From: Prevotella sp. UBA3294
GTDB taxonomy: Bacteria > Bacteroidota > Bacteroidia > Bacteroidales > Bacteroidaceae
Assembly (NCBI GenBank): GCA_002361535.1
Contig: DETG01000023.1
Span: 1 to 38,457, forward strand
Reading direction: 5' to 3'
Length of the DNA: 38,457 bases
Shown here in pieces: positions 1 to 8,512 of this stretch. The position numbers and the translations under genes are program-made. Numbering within the stretch: position 1 is the first letter of the stretch; every line of letters begins with the position of its first letter. The notes beneath the pieces were generated by a model. It was not told where the DNA came from. It worked only from the letters and a program-made list of their open reading frames with translations, and did not search any database.

Positions 1-2
1 AG

Positions 3-539
3 TCGAAGGGTATGCTCGACATCGCTGACCGTAAGAGTGCTGAGCTCGAAGAGGCCTTATGGGAAGCATCCGAGCAAGGGAAATATCCTGTGCTCTGTGC
101 GCAGAGCCCTTGTCTGCACCGTATGAAGAAGGTAATGAAGAAGATGAAGCTGTACGAACCAGCTGAGTTCATCATGAAATACCTGGTGCCACGACTGGAC
201 TTCCATCCGACAGATCGTCATATCGCCCTTCACCTGACTTGTTCAACGCGACAGATGGGTGTCGATAAGGATATGGTGGCCTTGGCAAAGCTGTGTTCTA
301 CCAACGTGTTCCTACCCGAGGGCGTGGGTTGTTGCGGCTTCGCCGGTGATCGTGGTTTTACCTTCCCGGAACTGAACAAATATGGTTTGCGCAAGCTGCG
401 CCCGCAGATTGAAAAGAACCACATAGAGGTGGGATACTCTAATAGCAGGACCTGTGAGATTGGATTGGAGACGAATACAGGCATTCCGTATATGAGTATT
501 GTGTATCTCGTGAATGAGTGCACCACCAAGAAGCAGTAG
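3..539 (+). CDS. FAD/Fe-S-binding dehydrogenase, C-terminal fragment (D-lactate/glycolate dehydrogenase type)
   Basis: The frame is open at the window edge, so only the last 178 residues of a longer protein are seen. The fragment carries a cysteine-rich CCG domain: a first motif HLTCSTRQMG and a second with CCGFAGDRGF, the pattern of the Fe-S subunit of glycolate/D-lactate oxidases. In the Bacteroidales this domain usually ends a protein of about 900 residues that fuses a GlcD-like FAD domain to a GlcF-like Fe-S domain and oxidises D-lactate or a related 2-hydroxy acid at the membrane. That the missing part is the FAD domain is inference from the family. The gene converges on the minus-strand operon across a repeat-filled gap. 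Confidence 0.8.
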   Translation, partial: SKGMLDIADRKSAELEEALWEASEQGKYPVLCAQSPCLHRMKKVMKKMKLYEPAEFIMKYLVPRLDFHPTDRHIALHLTCSTRQMGVDKDMVALAKLCSTNVFLPEGVGCCGFAGDRGFTFPELNKYGLRKLRPQIEKNHIEVGYSNSRTCEIGLETNTGIPYMSIVYLVNECTTKKQ

Positions 540-546
540 TCTTTTC

Positions 547-842
547 CTCTACGAATTAGACGTATTAATTATCTTCTCTACGAATTAGGCGGATTAGACG
601 AATTTAAGGTCTTTCAAAGAGTTGATATTCTTCATCTCTACGAATTAGGCGAATTAGACGAATTTAAGGTCTTTCAAAGAGTTGATTTTTTCATCTCTAC
701 GAATTAGGCGGATTAGACGAATTTATGGTCTTTCAATGAGTTGATTTTTTCATCTCTACGAATTAGGCGGATTAGACGAATTTATGGTCTTTCAATGAGT
801 TGATATTCTTCATCTCTACGAATTAGGCGAATTAGACGAATT
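547..842. repeat. Tandem array of 59-60 bp repeats (five full-length starts plus a leading partial unit)
   Basis: Copies begin with CTCTACGAATTAGGCG at 576, 636, 695, 754 and 814, spaced 60, 59, 59 and 60 bp. A partial 29-bp copy starts at 547. Each unit has a head built from a 9-mer (CGAATTAGA and variants, about three in a row), then GGTCTTTCAA and a T-rich tail. The units are nearly identical to one another, which points to recent slippage or recombination. The block fills the gap between two convergent genes (539 and 912); no gene is visible in it. Confidence 0.9.
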
Positions 843-900
843 CACAGTTGTAAATAATTCTTCTACACAAATTCGTCTAATTCGTCTAATTCGTAGAGAA
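814..900. terminator. Large hairpin between convergent genes, likely bidirectional terminator
   Basis: The head of the last tandem repeat (814-842) is the reverse complement of 870-898 with one mismatch, giving a 29-bp stem and a loop of about 27 nt. It lies just past the stop of the minus-strand GH25 gene (912) and downstream of the plus-strand dehydrogenase. The arm is AT-rich, and a terminator role is inferred from position and stem only. Confidence 0.6.
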
Positions 901-911
901 TTGTTATAGAG

Positions 912-1688
912 TTAGAGTGAGATGTCGCGGAGTGTTGTGCCGTTGGCAAAGCGGTCAAGATCGACATATCCTTTGATGCCCTCGATCTTTCCTTTCTCCG
1001 TATATTGCCAGACATTGTATTTTCCACCCCCCTTCAGATGCGGTTCCCTGTTCCCATAGCGAGCCATGAAGATATAGTATTTGTTGAACTCCGGTGCCAG
1101 CATCTGGTTATAGAAATGATACTGACTGTAGAGTAGGGGATAGTGCCCGTACTCCTTCTTGATCAGCTCCATGAACTGCGACAGTGAGGATTGCAAACGC
1201 TTGCGATCGATATGACGGTTTCCCAGTTCCTCCACATCCACCATCGGTAACAAGTCCTGTTCCTCCTTCTTCACGTAGCGACGAAAGAGGGTGAACTGCT
1301 CCTCTGGTGACTTGTACCCCCGGAAAAAGTGGTAGCTTCCCACCTTCAGACCAGCCTCCCGGGCCTCACGGAAATTCCTTACGTAGCGTTTGTCAACGAC
1401 AGAGGCTCCCTCGGTGGCTTTGATATAGACAAACTGGATATTCTTGTCGCGGGCCACCACCTGCCAGTGGATAGTTCCCTGATGCTTGGAGACATCGATA
1501 CCTTGATAGTCACCTGTGGGCAAAGGATCCTGATGCAGAAGACTCTTCACCCACGGATAGCAAAGATAACCTATGATGACGAAAAGCGCAAGGGTGATCA
1601 TTCCGCGCCTTAATGAGCGCAGATTGTTCTTTCGCTGACGTCTTTTCCTGACTGATGCAGTGCGTCTTGTTTTCTTTCTCTGAGGCAT
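912..1688 (-). CDS. Membrane-anchored GH25 family lysozyme (muramidase)
   Basis: 258 residues. A very basic N-terminus (about 1-29) is followed by one hydrophobic helix (about 30-47), so the catalytic domain should sit outside the cytoplasmic membrane, tethered rather than released. The rest is a GH25 (Chalaropsis-type) lysozyme: GIDVSKHQG at 63-71 with D65, IKATEG at 89-94, YHFFRGY at 119-125, the DVE motif at 151-153 that supplies the acidic catalytic pair, WQYT at 227-230 and VDLDRF at 242-247. The family cleaves the MurNAc-GlcNAc bond. It is the last gene of the eight-gene operon, 17 nt after the transpeptidase stop. It is not part of a phage lysis cassette: no holin or phage gene is near. 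A role in opening peptidoglycan for the operon's own synthetic enzymes is inference. Confidence 0.88.
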   Translation of the reverse strand: MPQRKKTRRTASVRKRRQRKNNLRSLRRGMITLALFVIIGYLCYPWVKSLLHQDPLPTGDYQGIDVSKHQGTIHWQVVARDKNIQFVYIKATEGASVVDKRYVRNFREAREAGLKVGSYHFFRGYKSPEEQFTLFRRYVKKEEQDLLPMVDVEELGNRHIDRKRLQSSLSQFMELIKKEYGHYPLLYSQYHFYNQMLAPEFNKYYIFMARYGNREPHLKGGGKYNVWQYTEKGKIEGIKGYVDLDRFANGTTLRDISL

Positions 1689-1705
1689 CTTTTTATTTCC
1701 GCATT

Positions 1706-4453
1706 CTAATAAAATCGCTTGGTCATCTCATAGAACTTCCTGAGCCGATGGGTTCCTGGTGATGCAAAGAAATCACGGGCATGTTCAGATTTCAATCCCC
1801 AGAATGCCTCACAGGCAGCACACTGTCTGCCGCTACGACAGCGGTTACACTCATACGATCGGGTTACACGTATCACACACACGATGCCCTTTCCCTGTCT
1901 GCCCGGAATAATATTCCGATTGTATTGCTGCTCATCAACCAATGCGAAAGTAAACATACCCACATCTACAAAGCGGCTGTTGCCCCCTAACAGTGGAAAC
2001 TCGTAGCGGAGATAGGCATCGGGTGTTCCCGTCTTGGAGAACAGCATCAGATGACTGTGTGCATCTTGGTTCATGCTAACGACCTGACGGTGCATGGGTG
2101 ACAACAGGGTACCGCCCGACTGTGCCTGGTGCAGTTTGTCGAGGAAAATGTTCCATGTCTGATTGATGTCATGTATATTGCGAAGTCCGATAGTACTACT
2201 GGGATACACCGCTCCTTCACGGATCAGCGAGGGGATGGTATCGGTGGGAAGATGACGGATAAACGATGCCCTGACATCATGCTTGCCTATCATCCTGCAC
2301 CATGCTTCGGCCACCTTGATACAGTTCCAGAGGTTATCACCCTGTCCTAATACCCAAGGTACAAGCCGACTCTTGAAATCATCTCCCTCATAGAAACGAT
2401 CCATGCGCAGACTGGTGAGTTCGGGTGACACCTCTTCCAGTCCGAAGGAACGTTGTTCTGCATCGATGTCTGTACCCTTCAGCAGACGATCGAAAAGGTA
2501 CAGGTCGGTCACATCGTCATTCTCATAACTGGTGTTATACAGATACGACAGCCAGTCGGTGAAATAGTTGTCACGGACATCAGTATGATGGGTGTCATTA
2601 GCCGACTTGAACTTCAGCATGTCATTCTTTCCCGTCTCAAAGAGGTTCTTGCCGCCTGTAAGGGGTAGTGTCGTCACCGTCTTCCCGTCAATGGCCTCAT
2701 TGGTCATCGCCAGAGCTGTGAGTGCCACAGGATAGACATCATCGGAACGTGAAAGGAAAGTCGTGAAGTCGCAACCGTTCCAATGGGAAGCAGATTTCTT
2801 AGCCCAGGCATAAGTGTTCCTCTCAAAGAATTTTACTTTGGGTGTACGCTCATTCCAGTCGGCTGGTGCCATATAGCGGTGAGGATTCTGGGTATCCATG
2901 TCGAGAAGGGAAGGGGTGGTCTGCACGGCAGCCAATGCCGTCATGGGCTTGAACACCGAACCGATGGAGCGTCGTGAAAGGGCACTGTTCCGTGTAGTCA
3001 TCCTCAGGATCTCGGGGAAGTCATCATGATCGAATAGGGTTGTATAGAAGGGGGAGGCAAGCACCTCACCTGTTGCCATGTCCATCACGGTGACCGACAT
3101 ATCGTATTGCTCTTTCTGCTGGTTTGCGGGTTTTTGCTTGTTGATGTCACTGATCAGTTGATGTAGGTAACCTGTGACATCTTTCTCCAGTTCTCTCGAC
3201 AATAAGGGATCAAGAGAGAGACGCACTTCTTGGATATTATCCCGGTTAGACAGATGACGGGATAGTCCGCGCAACATCTGCTGGGTGAAAAGATCCGTCT
3301 GACTCTCCGCAATGGTAAAACGACTGGTGCCCGTGCTCGACTGTACAAGACAGGAGAGGACATTCGAAGGATCGTGCCGCTGCAAGATGAACTCACCTAA
3401 CTTCCGCGACTGCTGATCATACACGAGCAGTTTCATCCCGTCCTGAAAGGGGACGACCGTAGGACGGTCGGAGCCCAGTACTGGCTTACTGAAAGTCTTT
3501 GAACGACCGTTGCCTACCACGGTGATCTGCATATTGTGGGAGATGAGCAGACTGTCGTGGGCATAACATACACGGAACACAGCCTGGTCTTTCTCGCCGG
3601 GAACCTGTCGAAGTCCGATATTCACTGAATGAAGGGCATCCGATTGGAACACCTGCTGGTAATATTGGTAATAGTCTATATCCTTTTGATCCATCAGTAA
3701 TTTTCCACTACTCATAATGGCATGTACGAAGACGGGATTCTCCCTATTGAGCCGTTGCTCATCGCGCAACGGCAGTACCGCATTGCCGTACGACAAGAAT
3801 ACTGCATTACGTGGTGAGAACAGACAATTCTCCGCCCCGAGGATGGTGCCCGTCCATGGATTCTTGCTCAGTGCCACCTTGAACATGGTCGGGATGACAG
3901 TTATTGAGAGAATCTCCAAAGGACGTGTGCCTCGACGTTTCCCCTTCACACCCTTACAGACAAAGCGGAAGAATGTCTCACCCTTCTGCTCATCCTGCTG
4001 TTGGAGGAGCTGGGGCAGTCGGCTGTTGAAATAGAATCGTCGTAATGACTCTTCCTCAATATACTCAGGGTGGATGGCTACTAAACGGAGATCGGAAGCT
4101 TCGATATATTCTTTGTGCTCCTCTCCATAGGGAAGGGCGAACTCAAGGGCGGGATAGCGTTTGTTCAGACTGTCTAAGCAGGTAGCCTCCACGGTGGAGT
4201 CGGTTATGGATAATAGAGTCTGCAGCAACCGGTTTGACTTCCCGACAAAGCCCTCATCTTCTGCCACATTTCTTGTAGGATCATAGATATTCTCCTTACT
4301 CACCCTGCCTAAGTCGGTGCACCCCTTGAAGAATGACAGTCCTATCGTAAGGAGCAGTAGCAGACATGGGATGCCTGCCACGAGGAAGGGACGCAAACGA
4401 ATCTGTTTGTCCTGACAGATACGTTGATGGTTATCTATTCGGGGTTCTGCCAT
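1706..4453 (-). CDS. Divergent membrane-anchored PBP-type transpeptidase
   Basis: 915 residues with one N-terminal helix (about 23-42) and a large extracytoplasmic part. The region 410-880 follows the penicillin-binding transpeptidase fold: a strand like LTLD-xxLQ (RLSLDPLLSRELEKDV, 411-426), VTVMDMATGEVLASP (454-468), the SxxK motif S499-V-F-K502 in a GSVFKP context, a GQGD segment at 703-706 followed by a helix as in FtsI/PBP2, and K807-T-G-T810. The SxN site reads S570-D-D572 in a helix otherwise like the usual one (SRSDDVYPVALTAL), so the Asn is replaced. An unusual cluster C869-x2-C872-x5-C878-x2-C881 lies near the C-terminus. No glycosyltransferase domain is present, so it is class-B-like. 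Residues 50-410 were not recognised. It is co-transcribed with a SEDS-like gene, the classical partner of class B PBPs. Whether it is still an active transpeptidase is uncertain. Confidence 0.75.
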   Translation of the reverse strand: MAEPRIDNHQRICQDKQIRLRPFLVAGIPCLLLLLTIGLSFFKGCTDLGRVSKENIYDPTRNVAEDEGFVGKSNRLLQTLLSITDSTVEATCLDSLNKRYPALEFALPYGEEHKEYIEASDLRLVAIHPEYIEEESLRRFYFNSRLPQLLQQQDEQKGETFFRFVCKGVKGKRRGTRPLEILSITVIPTMFKVALSKNPWTGTILGAENCLFSPRNAVFLSYGNAVLPLRDEQRLNRENPVFVHAIMSSGKLLMDQKDIDYYQYYQQVFQSDALHSVNIGLRQVPGEKDQAVFRVCYAHDSLLISHNMQITVVGNGRSKTFSKPVLGSDRPTVVPFQDGMKLLVYDQQSRKLGEFILQRHDPSNVLSCLVQSSTGTSRFTIAESQTDLFTQQMLRGLSRHLSNRDNIQEVRLSLDPLLSRELEKDVTGYLHQLISDINKQKPANQQKEQYDMSVTVMDMATGEVLASPFYTTLFDHDDFPEILRMTTRNSALSRRSIGSVFKPMTALAAVQTTPSLLDMDTQNPHRYMAPADWNERTPKVKFFERNTYAWAKKSASHWNGCDFTTFLSRSDDVYPVALTALAMTNEAIDGKTVTTLPLTGGKNLFETGKNDMLKFKSANDTHHTDVRDNYFTDWLSYLYNTSYENDDVTDLYLFDRLLKGTDIDAEQRSFGLEEVSPELTSLRMDRFYEGDDFKSRLVPWVLGQGDNLWNCIKVAEAWCRMIGKHDVRASFIRHLPTDTIPSLIREGAVYPSSTIGLRNIHDINQTWNIFLDKLHQAQSGGTLLSPMHRQVVSMNQDAHSHLMLFSKTGTPDAYLRYEFPLLGGNSRFVDVGMFTFALVDEQQYNRNIIPGRQGKGIVCVIRVTRSYECNRCRSGRQCAACEAFWGLKSEHARDFFASPGTHRLRKFYEMTKRFY

Positions 4454-4462
4454 GGTTTTGTA

Positions 4463-6988
4463 TCAATAGGCTATTTTTACATCCTTGGGCAGTTTACTCT
4501 GGATAAAATTCACCAAACGGAAATAGTACTTGCTGTCGAGGGTGCTCAGCCGCAAAGAGTCACTGCCGAGAAGCTCTTTGTTGGGAATCTCGATCCGTAA
4601 GGTGTCACCGATGAGGATTTCATGAATGAGATAACGTTGCTCGCAGACTGTGGCTAAGAGCGGTTTTTCTGGTGAGATCGTCAGGGTATCAAAAGACTCT
4701 TTCCTTGTCTGTCCTTTCTCTGGGGGGGTGACAGCTAAAGCCGTGCATACGATGGGAACATCCAGCTTGGCTGTCGGTTTAGGAAAGAAACGCTGATAGC
4801 CAATCCATCCGCCAACTGTAAGAAGGGCACCGAGGATCAATCCTATGCACAGGAACAGGAGGGAACGTCGTGACTTACTGTGCGACTTACTGATATTCTT
4901 CAGGTCTTTGAAGAGCTTTTCTACATCTTTTGCCATTTTCGTATCTTGTTTTTTAAAGGTTGCTATAAAGTGTCGGATCATCGGATATGCCTCCTCAGCA
5001 TGATGCTTGTAGCCAACCGACTTAGGCTTTTGGGAGGATTTCTTTCCCTGTTTCAGACTGGCCTTCGTAACGAAGGTGTCAATGACTTGTTCCGATAGTT
5101 TCTGGCACGACACACTGGTGTATAGTTCTTCCATTCGGTCTTGCAGTAAAACTTGCAAGTGAGGATTACTTCTCATGAGGGTGGAGAGAGCCGGCCATTG
5201 TGTCACGGTCAACAGCTTTTCCTTTTTCATGATACCCTCATGATTAAATAAGGTGTCACTGACAGCAGGAATCACCTTGTCGGTGACGAAATGCAGCCAG
5301 GGATCAGGCAGGCTACAACAGCTATCGAGCAAGGTCTCAGCATGGCTCAGCACTTCTTCTGCCTTTCCTTTACGCAAAAGCATGCTCAAAGTGGTTGGGT
5401 CGATGTCTTGCAGTGCCAGCTCTTCCAACGACTGATCATGCCCGGGGGCATCACTCACATGCCTGATCAGAGAGATTATCTCATCCAAAGAGGTGAATCG
5501 GATCTTGTCAGTGGCCGTCTTCAGCCAACTATTGATAATTGACTGATGAGCAGGAGATAATGATGCCAGATCAGCAGGTTGGTATAGCTGTGCAGGTTGG
5601 TGAAAGGCAGTGACGGGAATGAAGGGATAGCGTTTCATATAGCTCACGATCTCGTCCAAGGTCGTCAGTGTTGTACCACCATATCGTCCTAACAGTTGTC
5701 CGAAGACACTTTGTGTCCTCTCATCACCGAGAACATTCTGTGCTTGGAAAATATCATACCATCGTTCCACTGCCTGCTTGTTATCCAAAGTTAGGCGTTG
5801 CACGAAGTCAGCATTCAGTTCGCTCTTCAGTTCCTCCGAAACTCCCTCGTTAAAAAGAAAAGCGAAGCGGTTCTCCCAAAGATAGTCTTTCAGTGTCTTC
5901 CGTTGCATGACAAGGATTTGCTCGGAACGATAATTCATGGTGGAGAACAAGGTATTGTCTAAGTGCTCCACCGTCCATGACAAGGATGGTTCTCTGAGTA
6001 ATTCTGCATAAGCAGTCTGTGTAGCTTCATCCATCTGGTTGAAGAAAAGACCATAGGTCTTCCAGTCATGGGTGTGCAATTCCTCCAGACGATGTCCCAG
6101 GGATAGCCACAAAGGCCAGTCATCCCCATGCAGTTGTCTGGGATCCCTATGATAGATGGCAAACGATTGGAACAGTCTCTCTGTGGATAGGATGGGTTCA
6201 TGGGCTCCGGGCAGAAGGATTTCCTGCACCATTTTTTTTGCATCCTCCTTCAAGGGCATCTGTTCACTTACAGCCTCATGCCAAGTTAGCGAAACAGCCC
6301 CTGCGGGAACAGTCATCTTACTCCCTTTTACATAAACAACGATGGGGAGGTCATCAAGTAGGAGGGCATGATGCTCATCGACGCAGAATCCGAAGGTCAT
6401 GTATCGTCGGATAGAAAGAGGCATGCACTCGATGGCTGACAACAGGATGCCCAGTTCATCTGCTTCCCACACGCCATCGTTACGGAAGTCATTGCCTGTT
6501 ACCTCCAATGAGATGAACAGTCTTTTCTGCGAAGTGATGGCGTGGAGAATACTGACTGCCAGGTTCCTGGCTTGTCGGAGCGGAGTATCTGGTTGTATAT
6601 CGATCTCCGTCTCTGCCTTTACCCTGCCAGAGGGCAGAGAATGGATTCGTGGCAGACAACGGAACAGTGATGACAGATGGAAGTCGATGGCGTTCATGTC
6701 ATCACGGCTCACCTCATAGCCGGCACGGAAAGGGTAACTCCTCCCCATGGCACTGTTCACCACATGCGACCCTTGTACATGGATAGCAATATACTGATCT
6801 ACATCGGCATAGTAACGCCATATCAGACTTGCATAATGTGGTGAGAGTACAGGAGGATTATCGAGGAACAGTCCGCTCACATCGTTGGCATGCTTGCTGA
6901 ACCCCGCAGAGTAGAACAGCGTGGTGTCCCCGATGTTATCAGTTCGCGACCCTGAGGCAAATTGTGCTATATGAATGTTCTTTCTCAT
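4463..6988 (-). CDS. GAP1-like (GTPase-associated) protein with C-terminal membrane anchor
   Basis: 841 residues. Residues 1-250 start with a short strand (IHIAQFASG), a segment FYSAGFSKHANDV, and conserved-looking YIAIHVQGSHVVNS and RSYPFRAGYEV. This resembles the N-terminal domain of GTPase-associated protein 1 (GAP1-N), a family described next to double-GTPase genes in bacterial conflict-type gene clusters. Residues 260-700 are mostly helical and without a recognised motif. One transmembrane helix lies at about 709-731 after a basic stretch, leaving about 110 residues (732-841) outside. It is 21 nt downstream of two P-loop GTPase genes, which supports the GAP1 call. The family call is by eye and moderate; the C-terminal anchor and outer tail are directly visible. 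Likely role (inference): couple GTPase state inside to the cell-wall enzymes outside. Confidence 0.55.
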   Translation of the reverse strand: MRKNIHIAQFASGSRTDNIGDTTLFYSAGFSKHANDVSGLFLDNPPVLSPHYASLIWRYYADVDQYIAIHVQGSHVVNSAMGRSYPFRAGYEVSRDDMNAIDFHLSSLFRCLPRIHSLPSGRVKAETEIDIQPDTPLRQARNLAVSILHAITSQKRLFISLEVTGNDFRNDGVWEADELGILLSAIECMPLSIRRYMTFGFCVDEHHALLLDDLPIVVYVKGSKMTVPAGAVSLTWHEAVSEQMPLKEDAKKMVQEILLPGAHEPILSTERLFQSFAIYHRDPRQLHGDDWPLWLSLGHRLEELHTHDWKTYGLFFNQMDEATQTAYAELLREPSLSWTVEHLDNTLFSTMNYRSEQILVMQRKTLKDYLWENRFAFLFNEGVSEELKSELNADFVQRLTLDNKQAVERWYDIFQAQNVLGDERTQSVFGQLLGRYGGTTLTTLDEIVSYMKRYPFIPVTAFHQPAQLYQPADLASLSPAHQSIINSWLKTATDKIRFTSLDEIISLIRHVSDAPGHDQSLEELALQDIDPTTLSMLLRKGKAEEVLSHAETLLDSCCSLPDPWLHFVTDKVIPAVSDTLFNHEGIMKKEKLLTVTQWPALSTLMRSNPHLQVLLQDRMEELYTSVSCQKLSEQVIDTFVTKASLKQGKKSSQKPKSVGYKHHAEEAYPMIRHFIATFKKQDTKMAKDVEKLFKDLKNISKSHSKSRRSLLFLCIGLILGALLTVGGWIGYQRFFPKPTAKLDVPIVCTALAVTPPEKGQTRKESFDTLTISPEKPLLATVCEQRYLIHEILIGDTLRIEIPNKELLGSDSLRLSTLDSKYYFRLVNFIQSKLPKDVKIAY

Positions 6989-7009
6989 ATTGTAAGATGA
7001 TAGTTTTCG

Positions 7010-8491
7010 TCAATAATTACGTACAGATGACAGTAGATCACTGCGTTGGCCTGTCACCGAAGGGGGAATACCATGTTGATGGAGGATATCGGTAAGTAAC
7101 TGATACGAGCCGAAGCACAGGTGACGTGCACGGTTATCACTGAGTTCGCGGGTGAACGACCGAAGATGATTTTCTTCATCACAATAGAATCGAGTAACAT
7201 CATTCGGATCGTTGACATAGACATGCATGGCCTCATCTATGGGTGTTGCCGTGAAATAGACATGCGGAGGCAATAACTTCTCTGTCATGTTTGACTGTTC
7301 ATAGACACTTTTCCGGTGAGTGATCTTCCGCAGGAGTTTCCCCCTCAGACTGTCATCCTCGGCAGTGTACAGCAAGAGCCAGAAGGCATGTCCCACACCA
7401 TCGCCGAAGCACTGCAGGATATGTCGCCTGTCATCATCCGACATGTTCACCAGTTGTGGATGAACGTCAGATGTAGTCAATCTACCTTGTATCTCTTCAA
7501 GTACCGAGGTGTATAACTTGTTCCGTAATACAGGGGAAGGCTCTGATCCCGTGACATGCTGTCGCAGAGCATCCCAGCCTTCTCGCCGAAGAAGTTTGTC
7601 TGCTTCACGGAATGCCAGATAGACATGTGGCTTCCGCTGCTTACCCTGTTCGATGAAAGCACTCATCGTTTCAGCTAACCTTCCTGTATTCTCATCAGAT
7701 GTCAGACGATCGCAGAGGATCAGGTCAGTGGCTTGCCGGCAATACATCAACGGATAGAAATAATGCAGTACACGTTGTGCACGACATTCCTGAAGGTCGA
7801 GCTTGCGCACCGTGGTAAGTTGTGTCCACACCTCTTCGAGGGAAAGGAGAACAGAGTCGGTCTGCAGCTCGGTGATCCTGGTTAACAGTTCTTTTCCGCT
7901 GACAGGCTCCCGTTTTGTCTCCTGATAGTGACCTGTGGTCAACTCTTCATGGAGGTTCTCCCATCCCATGTAGTTCCCATAACGTGACCGGCTGTTCACC
8001 TTCACCCTTCCGATGTTTTCCCATTGGAATCCCACTGGTATGATAAGTCGGAGGGTATGGCCTGACGGACAGCTCCAGGTTGCCTGTTCGAACAATCCTT
8101 TGCCCTTTGCGGTAATCAGTCGGATCAGGTCATCGAAAAGTGCCAGTCGCTGACTGTCCGGATCGAACACTTCTCCGGGGATATTCAAGAAATCCACCTC
8201 AACGGATGGTAACAGTCTCTGTTGCCATCGGGAATGACAAGAGAGGAGGGCACCATAGTGGTTCTCTGGTCTGCACGCATAGCTCTCTGTCCCTCGCATA
8301 CCGCCCGTCTCCACGTGAAAAGCATCGTAGAAGAAGGCACCGAAACTGCTGTGAGGGTATGAAAGCGGTAGTTCCTCTGGCTCATATCCCATGATGCGGA
8401 AAGCATGGATCAAGTCATGCAGCAGGTAACTCTTGCCACTTGCCCTTGCGCCGACCACGGCAATCCTGATAGATCGTTTCAGTCCTCTCAT
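7010..8491 (-). CDS. P-loop GTPase of the double-GTPase (TRAFAC-like) type, copy 2
   Basis: 493 residues, no membrane helix or signal peptide, so cytoplasmic. Walker A G14-ARAS-G19-K20-S21 follows a beta strand (IRIAVVG). The second motif is DFLNIPGE (100-107), where IPGE replaces the usual DxxG. Later shared signatures are LILCDRL, VYLAFREADKLL (a candidate degenerate G4 site), HVYFTATPI and CFGSYQLLTDIL. The same landmarks occur in the same order in the upstream gene (8513-10168), so the two are diverged paralogues. The family match is to the TRAFAC-clade 'double-GTPase' group; nucleotide specificity is inferred. It is separated by 21 nt from both neighbours in the operon. The pair may form a heterodimer, one active and one regulatory, but the sequence does not prove this. 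Confidence 0.68.
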   Translation of the reverse strand: MRGLKRSIRIAVVGARASGKSYLLHDLIHAFRIMGYEPEELPLSYPHSSFGAFFYDAFHVETGGMRGTESYACRPENHYGALLSCHSRWQQRLLPSVEVDFLNIPGEVFDPDSQRLALFDDLIRLITAKGKGLFEQATWSCPSGHTLRLIIPVGFQWENIGRVKVNSRSRYGNYMGWENLHEELTTGHYQETKREPVSGKELLTRITELQTDSVLLSLEEVWTQLTTVRKLDLQECRAQRVLHYFYPLMYCRQATDLILCDRLTSDENTGRLAETMSAFIEQGKQRKPHVYLAFREADKLLRREGWDALRQHVTGSEPSPVLRNKLYTSVLEEIQGRLTTSDVHPQLVNMSDDDRRHILQCFGDGVGHAFWLLLYTAEDDSLRGKLLRKITHRKSVYEQSNMTEKLLPPHVYFTATPIDEAMHVYVNDPNDVTRFYCDEENHLRSFTRELSDNRARHLCFGSYQLLTDILHQHGIPPSVTGQRSDLLSSVRNY

Positions 8492-8512
8492 CTTTATTAG
8501 ACCGCTATATTA

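Noticed and set aside
47..60. Coding on the opposite strand of the dehydrogenase fragment (up to 529)
   Set aside because: The minus-strand frame has no recognisable motif and lies under a gene with clear domain matches.
547..900. CRISPR array
   Set aside because: The spacer-like parts are repeated too, not unique, and no cas genes are present.
912..1688. Prophage lysis gene
   Set aside because: No holin, tail or capsid genes; the protein is membrane-anchored and lies in a cell-wall operon.
1706..4453. Lipoprotein signal at C45 of the transpeptidase
   Set aside because: FKGC does not fit the lipobox well; a plain membrane anchor is simpler.
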